Below are positions 1 through 4,975 of a stretch of DNA of 5,184 bases, one piece after another; position 1 is the first letter of the stretch; every line of letters begins with the position of its first letter. The notes under the pieces are model-generated. The model did no database searches and was not told the DNA's origin. It saw only the letters and a list, made by a program, of their open reading frames with translations. The position numbers and the translations under genes are program-made. The DNA is from an uncultured Bacteroidales bacterium (lineage in GTDB: Bacteria; Bacteroidota; Bacteroidia; Bacteroidales; UBA932), in NCBI GenBank assembly GCA_946408295.1, contig CAMJRT010000104.1, positions 1-5,184 on the forward strand. The letters are read 5' to 3'.

Positions 1-1151
1 CGCAGGTAAGGGAAGAATATCACAGCAGTTTCCGGAAACGGGACTTCGAGGCGCAGCCGTTGCTTTCAAGCCATGGACAGTACCAATATCTGGCGACGCA
101 TATCCAAGTGAACCTCCGCCTATTGTATAAGAAATGCAAATATACTCTTGGCGTGACGCTCAAACCCCAGAATACCTGGCTGCAGTATTGGGATGACGGC
201 GCATGGCGGCGCGTGAACAATTTCCTCTTCAATGCCGCCCCCAATGTATCCATACATTATACGCCGTCCAAGACCAACAAACTATCTTTTATTTATTCTT
301 CCTGGTCGGGCCAGCCGTCTCTGTATAATCTGGTACCGGTAGCCAATGGTACGAACCCGCAGTATCTTCATTATGGTAATCCCTATTTGAAGCCCGGTTT
401 TACGCATCGGGCCAGTTTGAATTACAATTATTCCAATCCGAGGAATCAAAACAGCCTGGTGGCATCCGTTCAGTGGCGTCTGGTTGAAAATGCGACCTGC
501 AATTCGACGGTGTTCGACGCACAGACGGGCGCGCGGACCGTCACTCCGGTCAATATCGCCGGAAACTGGAGTTTATCCGGTTCGGTGGCTTATGACGAGT
601 CTTTCCGCCAGAGTCCTTTTGCTTTGACGACAAATCTGTCGTGGGATTACAAAAATGATGTTTCTTTGCTCTATAACAATAAGTTAAAAGCAGATGAGAC
701 CAATACGGTCCACCGCTTGATGGTCAAGTTGTCGCTGAATGGTTCGTATCGGAATGATTTGATGGAATTGGGACTGGGCGTGGATGGAAGTTATACCCGC
801 GAGCGGAGTCTTTTGCGTGCGGAGATGAATCGGGATCCGTGGACGGTGACGCCGACGGCATCGCTGCTGTTTTATTTGCCGGGGAGCGTCCGCCTGGGAA
901 CGGATCTGGATGTAATGTTCCAGCGAGGCTTCCGCTATGCCGACCTGGACCGTAATTATTATGTGTGGAACGCTTCCGCAAGTTGGACTTTCCTGAAAAA
1001 CTCCGCGACCTTGCGATTGGATGCCTACGACATTTTGCATCAGTGTCCGGACCTGATTGCTACCTTCTCATCCACCAGCCGAACGCTTTCCACCTACCGA
1101 TCCTATAATAGTTACATTTTATTGAGCCTCATCTGGCGTTTTGCGATGTAG
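1..1151 (+). CDS. TonB-dependent-receptor-like outer-membrane beta-barrel protein, C-terminal part (5' end outside window)
   Basis: The frame is open from base 3 to a TAG at 1149-1151, giving 382 visible residues. A TTG at base 60 is only an internal codon, so the true start lies upstream of the window. The protein is a run of short alternating polar/aromatic segments typical of transmembrane beta strands. Around bases 280-430 it carries the pattern S-W-S-G-Q-P-S-L-Y-N-L-x-P followed by G-N-P-Y-L-K-P-G, which matches the 'RP...L-P...GNPxLKPE' block of Bacteroidota outer-membrane barrel proteins (OMP_b-brl_3 / TonB receptor superfamily). Near the end, FLKNSATLRLDAYDILHQ resembles the conserved 'F-l-K-x..l-l-s-x-x-D-i-l-n-Q' strand pair, and the last strand ends in W-R-F-A-M. 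The plug and any carboxypeptidase-like N-terminal domain are not visible, so the substrate cannot be named. It would sit in the outer membrane. It is transcribed towards dtd (convergent, 28 bases apart). Confidence 0.85.
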   Translation, partial: QVREEYHSSFRKRDFEAQPLLSSHGQYQYLATHIQVNLRLLYKKCKYTLGVTLKPQNTWLQYWDDGAWRRVNNFLFNAAPNVSIHYTPSKTNKLSFIYSSWSGQPSLYNLVPVANGTNPQYLHYGNPYLKPGFTHRASLNYNYSNPRNQNSLVASVQWRLVENATCNSTVFDAQTGARTVTPVNIAGNWSLSGSVAYDESFRQSPFALTTNLSWDYKNDVSLLYNNKLKADETNTVHRLMVKLSLNGSYRNDLMELGLGVDGSYTRERSLLRAEMNRDPWTVTPTASLLFYLPGSVRLGTDLDVMFQRGFRYADLDRNYYVWNASASWTFLKNSATLRLDAYDILHQCPDLIATFSSTSRTLSTYRSYNSYILLSLIWRFAM

Positions 1152-1179
1152 GGGAGCGTTGCTTTCGTCCGGTGCGTCG

Positions 1180-1632
1180 TCACTCCTTATGCTTTGTGTC
1201 GATGCAGATGGTCACCGGGCCGTCATTGACCAGCGCGACCTTCATATCCGCGCCGAACTCTCCCGTTCCAACTGGTTTGCCGATGGCGGTTGACAGGGCA
1301 GCGCAGAATCGTTCGTACATCGGGACGGCCAGTTCGTGACCGGCGGCGCCGATGTAGGAGGGGCGGTTGCCTTTCTTGGTGGAGGCCATCAGCGTGAACT
1401 GGCTCACGACCAGCGCTTCGCCGTTCACATCCACGATGCTGCGGTTCATTACGCCCGCTTCGTCATCGAAGATGCGCAGGCCCGCGATTTTCTTGACCAA
1501 CCACTCGATATCTTCCGGCCCGTCTTCGTGTCCGACGCCCAGCAAAATCATCAGCCCGGGCCCGATGGCTGCCTTGACCCTCCCCTCAATCGTGACGGAG
1601 GCCGAACTCACTCGTTGTATTACTGCTCGCAT
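1180..1632 (-). CDS. dtd: D-aminoacyl-tRNA deacylase (DTD)
   Basis: This 150-residue protein hydrolyses D-amino acids (and glycine mischarged on tRNA-Ala) from tRNA, a cytosolic proofreading step in translation. Family hallmarks are all present: the start [13 protein letters not shown], the S-Q-F-T-L motif at residues 77-81, the K-K-G-N-R-P-S-Y stretch at 86-93, G-A-D-M at 127-130, and the Gly-cisPro motif N-D-G-P-V-T at 136-141. Length is normal for the family (about 145-150). The frame extends to a TTG at 1647, but the ATG at 1632 gives the canonical family N-terminus and is preferred. There is no Shine-Dalgarno; an AATCTTTGC sequence lies at 1636-1644 and resembles the Bacteroidota -7 element TAnnTTTGC, but no good -33 element accompanies it. 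It follows higA in the same direction after 55 bases, so read-through from the toxin-antitoxin operon is possible. Its GC is higher than that of the genes to its right, as expected for core genome. Confidence 0.96.
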   Translation of the reverse strand: MRAVIQRVSSASVTIEGRVKAAIGPGLMILLGVGHEDGPEDIEWLVKKIAGLRIFDDEAGVMNRSIVDVNGEALVVSQFTLMASTKKGNRPSYIGAAGHELAVPMYERFCAALSTAIGKPVGTGEFGADMKVALVNDGPVTICIDTKHKE

Positions 1633-1687
1633 AATGCAAAGATTCAATGTTGAAGAGCCTCAATGGCTTCGGTGGGGGAATGAATGG

Positions 1688-2002
1688 TTAAAGAGAAGCG
1701 ACACTCTTTGTAATCTGAACGCTCATCCCCATTGCAGAAACGATACGGAAGAAAGACGCGGCTGATGGTATTACAAGGCCGTTTTCGATACGCGAAATGT
1801 AACTTTTGTTGGCCCCTATCTTTTCGGCAACTTCGGCTTGCGTCATTCCCGCTTCTCTTCTTGCATCCCGAAGAATTTGTCCGGAATAGAAGGCATCCGC
1901 TTCTGCTTCGAATTGTCTCCGCTCAGGTGTACCGGGAGCGCCGTATTTCGCGTCCAGTACGGCGTCGTAATCCCTAATTTGGTGGTCATTTTTGTGTTCC
2001 AT
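1688..2002 (-). CDS. higA: HigA-type antitoxin, XRE-family helix-turn-helix protein
   Basis: This 104-residue protein has an N-terminal acidic segment (about 1-45, including D-A-K-Y-G-A-P-G-T-P-E-R-R-Q-F) that is typical of antitoxins paired with phage Gp49-like/RelE toxins, followed by an XRE/Cro-C1 DNA-binding domain at about 43-95. The helix-turn-helix core is TQAEVAEKIGANKSYISRIE at residues 54-73. By family knowledge the N-terminal part binds and neutralises the toxin, and the HTH represses the operon promoter. The gene lies downstream of the toxin and overlaps its 3' end by 17 bases, so the two are translationally coupled; this toxin-first order is the HigBA arrangement. The name higA is a family-level assignment. 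Confidence 0.9.
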   Translation of the reverse strand: MEHKNDHQIRDYDAVLDAKYGAPGTPERRQFEAEADAFYSGQILRDARREAGMTQAEVAEKIGANKSYISRIENGLVIPSAASFFRIVSAMGMSVQITKSVASL

Positions 2003-2312
2003 AGTATTCCTCCTTTATTCGTTTTGCTTTTTCAATTTCACTTCTTGGCGTTTTCTGCGATTTCTTTTGAAACCCGTTGAATAGCACTACTATACAATTC
2101 CCGTCAAAGACGAAAAACACCCGGTAGATATTTCCTTCCCATTCTGTTCTCAATTCATAAATGCCATCTTCAATATGCTTTACGAATTTAGTTGGGACCC
2201 TTTCCATTGTTTTTAATAAGACCAGACCATAATCAATCTTTTTCACGACGGCCGCTGATAATGTTTCTAAAAATGACTCAAAGTATCCGCCGTAAGTGAC
2301 TATCTTTCTCAT
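1986..2312 (-). CDS. higB: HigB/RelE-type toxin (phage Gp49-like family)
   Basis: This 108-residue protein matches the RelE/ParE superfamily branch formerly called phage-derived Gp49-like (PF05973). Visible hallmarks are G-I-Y-E-L-R at residues 50-55, the following W-E-G-N-I-Y-R-V-F-F-V-F strand pair at 58-69, and the strongly diagnostic V-L-F-N-G-F-Q-K-K-S-Q-K-T-P at 76-89, followed by a basic C-terminal helix S-E-I-E-K-A-K-R-I-K-E-E-Y-Y. Characterised members are ribosome-dependent mRNA endonucleases; candidate catalytic or RNA-binding residues here are R55, R64, K83, K84 and K87. The sequence appears complete with no lesions, so the toxin is probably functional. The ATG sits about 7 bases after a consensus -7 promoter element, giving a leaderless or nearly leaderless transcript. 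It is co-transcribed with higA. Confidence 0.9.
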   Translation of the reverse strand: MRKIVTYGGYFESFLETLSAAVVKKIDYGLVLLKTMERVPTKFVKHIEDGIYELRTEWEGNIYRVFFVFDGNCIVVLFNGFQKKSQKTPRSEIEKAKRIKEEYYGTQK

Positions 2313-2318
2313 TTTGCT

Positions 2319-2350
2319 GCAAAGTTAATAAAGTTTCAATATATTACAAC
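2319..2350 (-). promoter_or_regulatory. Bacteroidota-type promoter of higBA
   Basis: On the minus strand GTTG (2347-2350) is followed by exactly 19 bases and TAACTTTG (2320-2327), matching the Bacteroidota consensus TTTG-N19-21-TAnnTTTG. The next bases down to the higB ATG at 2312 leave room for only a very short leader. An odd palindrome TTTGC-T-GCAAA (2313-2323) spans the region between the -7 element and the start codon, a plausible but unproven HigA site. Confidence 0.75.
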
Positions 2351-2388
2351 AGAGTATGTGTTTTTTTGAAAAATTTTCTGGTGACCTT

Positions 2389-3762
2389 TTAGGCTTCTGA
2401 TAATTCCATATCAACTTCACCTTTGTCGATCAGTTCGGCTTCTTTGCCCAAAAATCGCAAGGACTTGAGTTTGAAGCATTCCTTGACGGGGTCGTTCATA
2501 ATTCGTATGCAAACGCCTTCGCGGGGGACTTTGTTGATGCAAAGGGGCTCATCCTGTTCCATTCCGAGTTTTGCGCTGTCGTTTTTGAGTCGTTCAAGCA
2601 AATCTTCATTCCAGTTGTCTGCCTCTCCGATTTCAGGATAAAGATCTCCTAATCGGCCTTGAAAGAGAATGGGAATGTCCATTAATCTGTCAGAATCATC
2701 CTTGGGTAACTGCTCACGAAGCATATTGATGAATTCTTGAACTTCGGGAATGTTGAATTCTCGACGCTTGCCGTTTTTCTCTACGGACACTCGATAAATC
2801 ATAAGGCGGTTGCATCCTTCCCGGCATCCATAGTCGTATCCTTTTTGGATCATTTGCGCTAACCCTCCGACATAACCGACAATTTCTCCATAGAGGGTAT
2901 AGCCTTGAGGAATATACTGGCTCAAAAGTTTGTAGTATTCGCCCCAAACATCCGTTTCATAATAACCGAGATGTGCTTTTCTTTGATAGTATTTGTTTTT
3001 AATAACCGTGCGTGAAGAATACACAACATCATACCCTACACGCGTGAATTGTAACGACTTGGGCAGCCAATTGAAAACTCGTGCATAGATTCCGCCCCAT
3101 TTCGGTTGAAGGGTGGGAATGTTCCCGATAACCAGGCTAGTCCCGTGAAGCTTGACGCTGATGCTTACCTCGTCATCAGGATGGAAACGATCAATCTCTC
3201 GGTTGAGTTGTTTGGTTTCGTAATGAAACGAAAATTCCTCGGGGATGATGCGGTCAAATCCCGGACGCTGTTTTTTGGGGTGAATTCCCTTTCTGGAATG
3301 CGATTCCTTGCGCACGGGTACATAGGCTTTCACGAAGAGAACCCCGTTGATCGTATCGAAATCTTCCCCGATATGTTCCTCCAAGTTAAATCCGTGAAGT
3401 TTGGGGCACCACCGTTCCATTTCGGACAAGCCGAAAAGAAGACCCATTGACAAAACGCCGCGTAATTTTACCATCCTTACGCGCCCGTACTTATTAATGT
3501 ATCCCTTGCGCTCGGGGTCGGCATTCAGGCTTCTATCTTCATAATAATTGCCGCTTTTGAGGAAATCGGAGTTTAATTGACATTCGTTGGAGACATAAAA
3601 CATCACATCTCCTTCATGAACTAAATCTTTCCTGACAACAATGGTCCTTCCTTCAACAAGAACTTTTCCAAGGAAATCCGAGTTCTCAATGGGGGAGACT
3701 TTCCCGATTCTGACAATCGTGCAGCAATACTCCTGTTTGAAAGTTTCTGATTGATTAAGCAT
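2389..3762 (-). CDS. ATP-dependent RNA ligase, DRB0094/Rnl5-like
   Basis: This 457-residue protein is predicted to seal RNA 3'-OH/5'-phosphate ends through a lysine-AMP intermediate. The N-terminal region (about 14-110) looks like the OB-fold domain of the DRB0094 (Rnl5) family: a P-x-x-N-S-D-F-L segment at 24-31, V-V-R-K-D-L-V-H-E-G-D-V-M-F-Y-V at 42-57, and G-R-V-R-M-V-K-L-R-G-V-L-S-M-G-L-L at 93-109. The nucleotidyltransferase domain follows a basic linker (151-169): motif I K-L-H-G-T with candidate nucleophile K204, S-S-R at 249-251 (Ia), L-Y-G-E-I-V-G at 290-296 (III), E-G-V-C-I-R at 415-420 (IV), and K-L-K at 431-433 (V). All catalytic motifs are intact. The frame extends to an ATG at 3804, but a consensus promoter lies inside that extension, so the ATG at 3762 is chosen. 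It appears monocistronic. It is longer than Deinococcus Rnl5 (about 340 residues), and the substrate is unknown. Confidence 0.87.
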   Translation of the reverse strand: MLNQSETFKQEYCCTIVRIGKVSPIENSDFLGKVLVEGRTIVVRKDLVHEGDVMFYVSNECQLNSDFLKSGNYYEDRSLNADPERKGYINKYGRVRMVKLRGVLSMGLLFGLSEMERWCPKLHGFNLEEHIGEDFDTINGVLFVKAYVPVRKESHSRKGIHPKKQRPGFDRIIPEEFSFHYETKQLNREIDRFHPDDEVSISVKLHGTSLVIGNIPTLQPKWGGIYARVFNWLPKSLQFTRVGYDVVYSSRTVIKNKYYQRKAHLGYYETDVWGEYYKLLSQYIPQGYTLYGEIVGYVGGLAQMIQKGYDYGCREGCNRLMIYRVSVEKNGKRREFNIPEVQEFINMLREQLPKDDSDRLMDIPILFQGRLGDLYPEIGEADNWNEDLLERLKNDSAKLGMEQDEPLCINKVPREGVCIRIMNDPVKECFKLKSLRFLGKEAELIDKGEVDMELSEA

Positions 3763-3779
3763 AGTCGTTCTCTTTTTTG

Positions 3780-3810
3780 CAAAGGTATTGTGCATTAATG
3801 GCAATGCAAA
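3780..3810 (-). promoter_or_regulatory. Bacteroidota-type promoter of the RNA ligase gene
   Basis: On the minus strand TTTG (3807-3810), 19 bases, then TACCTTTG (3780-3787) followed by C gives a perfect match to TTTG-N19-TAnnTTTG. Transcription would start around 3770-3773, leaving a leader of roughly 10 bases before the ATG at 3762. This placement rules out the longer reading-frame start at 3804 as the main start. Confidence 0.8.
3791..3808. repeat. Perfect inverted repeat in the promoter spacer (operator candidate)
   Basis: TGCATT (3791-3796) and AATGCA (3803-3808) are perfect inverted 6-base arms separated by 6 bases, an 18-bp dyad filling the spacer between the -33 and -7 elements of the RNA ligase promoter. 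A protein bound here would block RNA polymerase, so a repressor site is plausible. Six-base arms can occur by chance. Confidence 0.45.
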
Positions 3811-3871
3811 GAAAAACGATAGTTTTTAATTTTCAGAAAATCAGTTTGTTACAATGAGAAATATAGTGCTG

Positions 3872-3886
3872 GCCAATATTATTGGC
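3872..3886. repeat. Short palindrome downstream of the 174-residue protein gene
   Basis: GCCAATATTATTGGC is a perfect 15-base palindrome located 9-23 bases beyond the stop codon of the minus-strand gene ending at 3895. As RNA it could form a 6-bp hairpin with a 3-base loop. No U-run follows on the minus strand, so it is not a classical intrinsic terminator; a processing or protein-binding site is equally possible. Confidence 0.4.
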
Positions 3887-3894
3887 AATGCTCT

Positions 3895-4419
3895 TTAGAG
3901 CCGGTGCTCCTCAGGTATGTTCAGTAAATCGTAAAGGTCATCCCTGAGGTTGAGAGTTTTTCGGCTGACCGTCTTTTTCTTGGGAGATGCGTGCCTGATT
4001 CTGCTACTCTGCGTGTTCCAAGTTGCGGAGTCTATACCCAGTTGCAGGCGGCATCTTTCAATGAATCGTTTCTGTAACTCCGTGTGGCGCCAGAGTGTTG
4101 AAGCTAAAGCGTTGACTATGACTATCACATATCGTTGCTTCTTTTCTTTGGGCTCCATCGCCACTGTTTCGATGCTGTCGGCTTCATCGTTGAGAAATTT
4201 GAGCAAATATCCAACCGAAACAGTATCTTCCAAGTATTTATTCAATTCGTCAATGACCGATTCTGCTTGTTCCAGATTAAAGAGATGCGAACTGATGTAT
4301 TCTTCCTCTTGTTCTTCAAGCAAATCTATTTCATCGTCACCTTGGATGGGGCGAATAAAATCAACATAGATGGACCAGACAATGTTTCCTACCGTGGTCT
4401 CTTTGATGTAACTGTTCAT
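3895..4419 (-). CDS. Unrecognised 174-residue protein coupled to a HipB-like regulator
   Basis: I do not recognise a family. What can be seen: a hydrophobic/aromatic N-terminus with I-V-W-S-I-Y-V-D-F-I at 13-22; a very acidic patch D-D-E-I-D-L-L-E-E-Q-E-E-E at 28-40; predicted helices at about 48-63 and 69-83; a strand-like Y-V-I-V-I-V at 97-102 leading into a helix N-A-L-A-S-T-L-W-R-H-T-E-L-Q-K-R-F-I-E-R at 103-122; then a basic, probably flexible tail (S-R-I-R-H-A-S-P-K-K-K at 139-149) and a final helix near 157-167. There is no signal peptide and no clear membrane segment, so it is probably cytosolic. Its ATG overlaps the stop of the preceding HTH gene as ATGA (4416-4419), so it should be translated by coupling with it. 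In comparable y4mF-type loci the next gene is usually hipA-like; this protein shows no HipA kinase motifs. It may be the toxin, effector or partner of the HTH protein, but that rests on gene order alone. Confidence 0.75.
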   Translation of the reverse strand: MNSYIKETTVGNIVWSIYVDFIRPIQGDDEIDLLEEQEEEYISSHLFNLEQAESVIDELNKYLEDTVSVGYLLKFLNDEADSIETVAMEPKEKKQRYVIVIVNALASTLWRHTELQKRFIERCRLQLGIDSATWNTQSSRIRHASPKKKTVSRKTLNLRDDLYDLLNIPEEHRL

Positions 4420-4619
4420 TCTTCAGTGATTTTAATGGGTCCCAAAGCCTCTCCAAATAGCGCCAATACATCATTGACTTTGTCCATCCGCAGCGTTTGC
4501 TTGCCTTGCTCCATATCCCGTATGAAGCGCAGCCCAACTCCGGCTCTTTGCGCAGTTTCAACCTGAGAAAGGCCAAACTTTTTTCTTTTCTGTTTGATAT
4601 GTGCCGACAGTGTTTCCAT
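4416..4619 (-). CDS. HipB-like (y4mF-type) XRE helix-turn-helix regulator
   Basis: This 67-residue protein is almost entirely an XRE/Cro-C1 domain. Residues 17-39 form the helix-turn-helix (L-S-Q-V-E-T-A-Q-R-A-G-V-G-L-R-F-I-R-D-M-E-Q-G), followed by K-Q-T-L-R-M-D-K-V-N-D-V-L-A-L-F-G at 40-56 and a short tail. The combination G-V-G-x-R-F-I-R-D-x-E-x-G-K and x-L-R-x-D-K-V-x-x-V-L-x-x-F-G is characteristic of small HipB-type repressors of the y4mF family, which pair with HipA kinases in persistence modules. It overlaps the next gene by 4 bases (ATGA). The start ATG at 4619 fits the domain and lies about 20 bases after a -7-like element. By homology it should bind as a dimer to palindromes upstream of its own promoter; two such palindromes are present at 4664-4681 and 4705-4722. 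No hipA gene is in the window, so I leave the symbol blank. Confidence 0.85.
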   Translation of the reverse strand: METLSAHIKQKRKKFGLSQVETAQRAGVGLRFIRDMEQGKQTLRMDKVNDVLALFGEALGPIKITEE

Positions 4620-4639
4620 ATAATATAGTCATTAGGGTG

Positions 4640-4672
4640 CAAATATATGAAATTTTCTTGAGTTATATCAGA
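4640..4672 (-). promoter_or_regulatory. Candidate promoter of the HipB-like operon
   Basis: The minus strand has TATATTTG (4640-4647) followed by C, a full match to the -7 consensus TAnnTTTG. The -33 element is weaker: TCTG at 4669-4672, 21 bases upstream. The leader to the ATG at 4619 would be about 13 bases. The -33 region lies inside the first operator-like palindrome, consistent with autorepression. Confidence 0.55.
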
Positions 4673-4681
4673 AAGGGTATA
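4664..4681. promoter_or_regulatory. Operator-like palindrome O1 (HipB-type architecture)
   Basis: TATATC, 6 bases, GGTATA: arms match 5 of 6 when one is reverse-complemented, and 6 of 7 if extended to TTATATC/GGTATAA. Written as TATAT-N8-GTATA, it has the same 18-bp frame as the E. coli HipB operator TATCC-N8-GGATA (7 of 10 defined bases agree). It overlaps the weak -33 element of the HipB-like gene's promoter. Confidence 0.5.
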
Positions 4682-4704
4682 ATTTTATCTTATTTAGTGA
4701 GTTT

Positions 4705-4722
4705 TATACCCGATGGGGGATA
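4705..4722. promoter_or_regulatory. Operator-like palindrome O2 (HipB-type architecture)
   Basis: TATACC, 6 bases, GGGATA. Written as TATAC-N8-GGATA it matches 9 of the 10 defined bases of the E. coli HipB operator TATCC-N8-GGATA. Its start is 41 bp (about four helical turns) from that of O1, so two repressor dimers would lie on the same DNA face. The facing arms of O1 and O2, GGGTATAA (4675-4682) and TTATACCC (4704-4711), are also a perfect 8-base inverted repeat. Confidence 0.5.
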
Positions 4723-4771
4723 TTTTAGAATTAAATCCACAAAATCGCAAAATTTGAGGAATTGGATCTAC

Positions 4772-4796
4772 GAATTTTATGAATTTCGTGGAATTT
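4772..4796. repeat. Short GAATTT tandem array, AT-rich spacer
   Basis: GAATTT occurs at 4772, 4781 and 4791, a 9-10 base period, inside an AT-rich stretch. ACGAA...TTCGT (4770-4789) also forms an imperfect dyad within it. It lies between the HipB-like operators and the hairpin cluster and may be part of the same intergenic repetitive element. No gene is supported between 4620 and 4882. Confidence 0.35.
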
Positions 4797-4817
4797 GATG
4801 GACAGAAAGCATTTCCA

Positions 4818-4894
4818 GTTGGTGACAAATCGTCACCAACCCGTAGCTTTCGCCTGCAACTTCCCAAAAGTTGCCAATTTTGTCAAAAAATTGG
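4818..4894. repeat. Cluster of three perfect hairpins with 5-base loops
   Basis: Three perfect inverted repeats occur in 77 bases: GTTGGTGAC/GTCACCAAC (4818-4826 and 4832-4840, 9 bp), GCAACTT/AAGTTGC (4856-4862 and 4868-4874, 7 bp) and CCAATTTT/AAAATTGG (4874-4881 and 4887-4894, 8 bp). Each has a 5-base loop, and the last two abut, sharing base 4874. The regularity points to a REP/BIME-like or structured RNA element rather than chance. The stop codon of the truncated AbiEii frame (4883-4885) lies in the loop of the third hairpin. It could also end minus-strand transcription from the abiE genes, though no strong U-run follows the distal hairpin. Confidence 0.7.
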
Positions 4895-4975
4895 AAACAA
4901 AGTGTCTTTCTTTGCGATGTTCAGGAGTTTGCTCCGGATTGACTTTCCTACATTCTTTACGACATCTTTGCTCAT
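4883..4975 (-). pseudogene. AbiEii toxin (nucleotidyltransferase), N-terminal remnant only
   Basis: Directly after the AbiEi-type gene, an ATG at 4975 overlaps its stop as ATGA (4972-4975) and is preceded by GGAGG. The frame reads M-S-K-D-V-V-K-N-V-G-K-S-I-R-S-K-L-L-N-I-A-K-K-D and then stops after 30 residues. This matches the usual start of AbiEii-family nucleotidyltransferases (n-x-x-x-S-I/V-R-x-K-L-L-N-I-A-K), which continue for about 250-300 residues with an F-x-L-K-G-G-x nucleotidyltransferase motif. Neither that motif nor any later AbiEii sequence is recognisable downstream in the three minus-strand frames I checked by eye around the break. The frame ends within the hairpin cluster. 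I infer a toxin gene truncated by insertion or deletion. A real 30-residue peptide is possible but less likely. Confidence 0.65.

Noticed and set aside
684..1040. Minus-strand open frames of 118 and 85 codons inside the outer-membrane barrel gene
   Set aside because: They are antisense to a convincing barrel sequence and look like frame shadows of a high-GC gene.
1636..1664. Possible promoter of dtd (AATCTTTGC with ATTG upstream)
   Set aside because: The -7 element lacks the initial T and the only upstream ATTG is 16 bases away, shorter than the 19-21 expected; too weak to annotate.
1336..1765. Overlapping plus-strand open frames of 105 and 132 codons opposite dtd and the 3' part of higA
   Set aside because: They are antisense to clearly conserved genes, have low-complexity composition with no recognisable domain, and lack a promoter.
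2366..2380. GAAAAATTTTC near the 3' end of the RNA ligase gene as a terminator
   Set aside because: Stem would be A-T rich and about 4 bp, and on the minus strand it is followed by a run of A, not U.
3106..3450. Plus-strand 114-codon frame opposite the RNA ligase
   Set aside because: It is antisense to a region holding ligase motif I and the OB-like domain; shadow frame.
3889..3900. CTCTTTAGAG dyad at the stop codon of the 174-residue gene
   Set aside because: Arms of only 4 bases with no U-run; likely chance.
3950..4566. Plus-strand frames of 139 and 143 codons opposite the HTH/174-residue unit
   Set aside because: The minus-strand pair has an HTH domain, an ATGA overlap, a promoter and operator-like sites; the plus-strand frames have none of these.
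4361..4642. Minus-strand 93-codon frame overlapping the HipB-like gene
   Set aside because: It is the HipB-like gene read in another frame; its product has no domain-like features, while the 67-residue frame is a full HTH protein.
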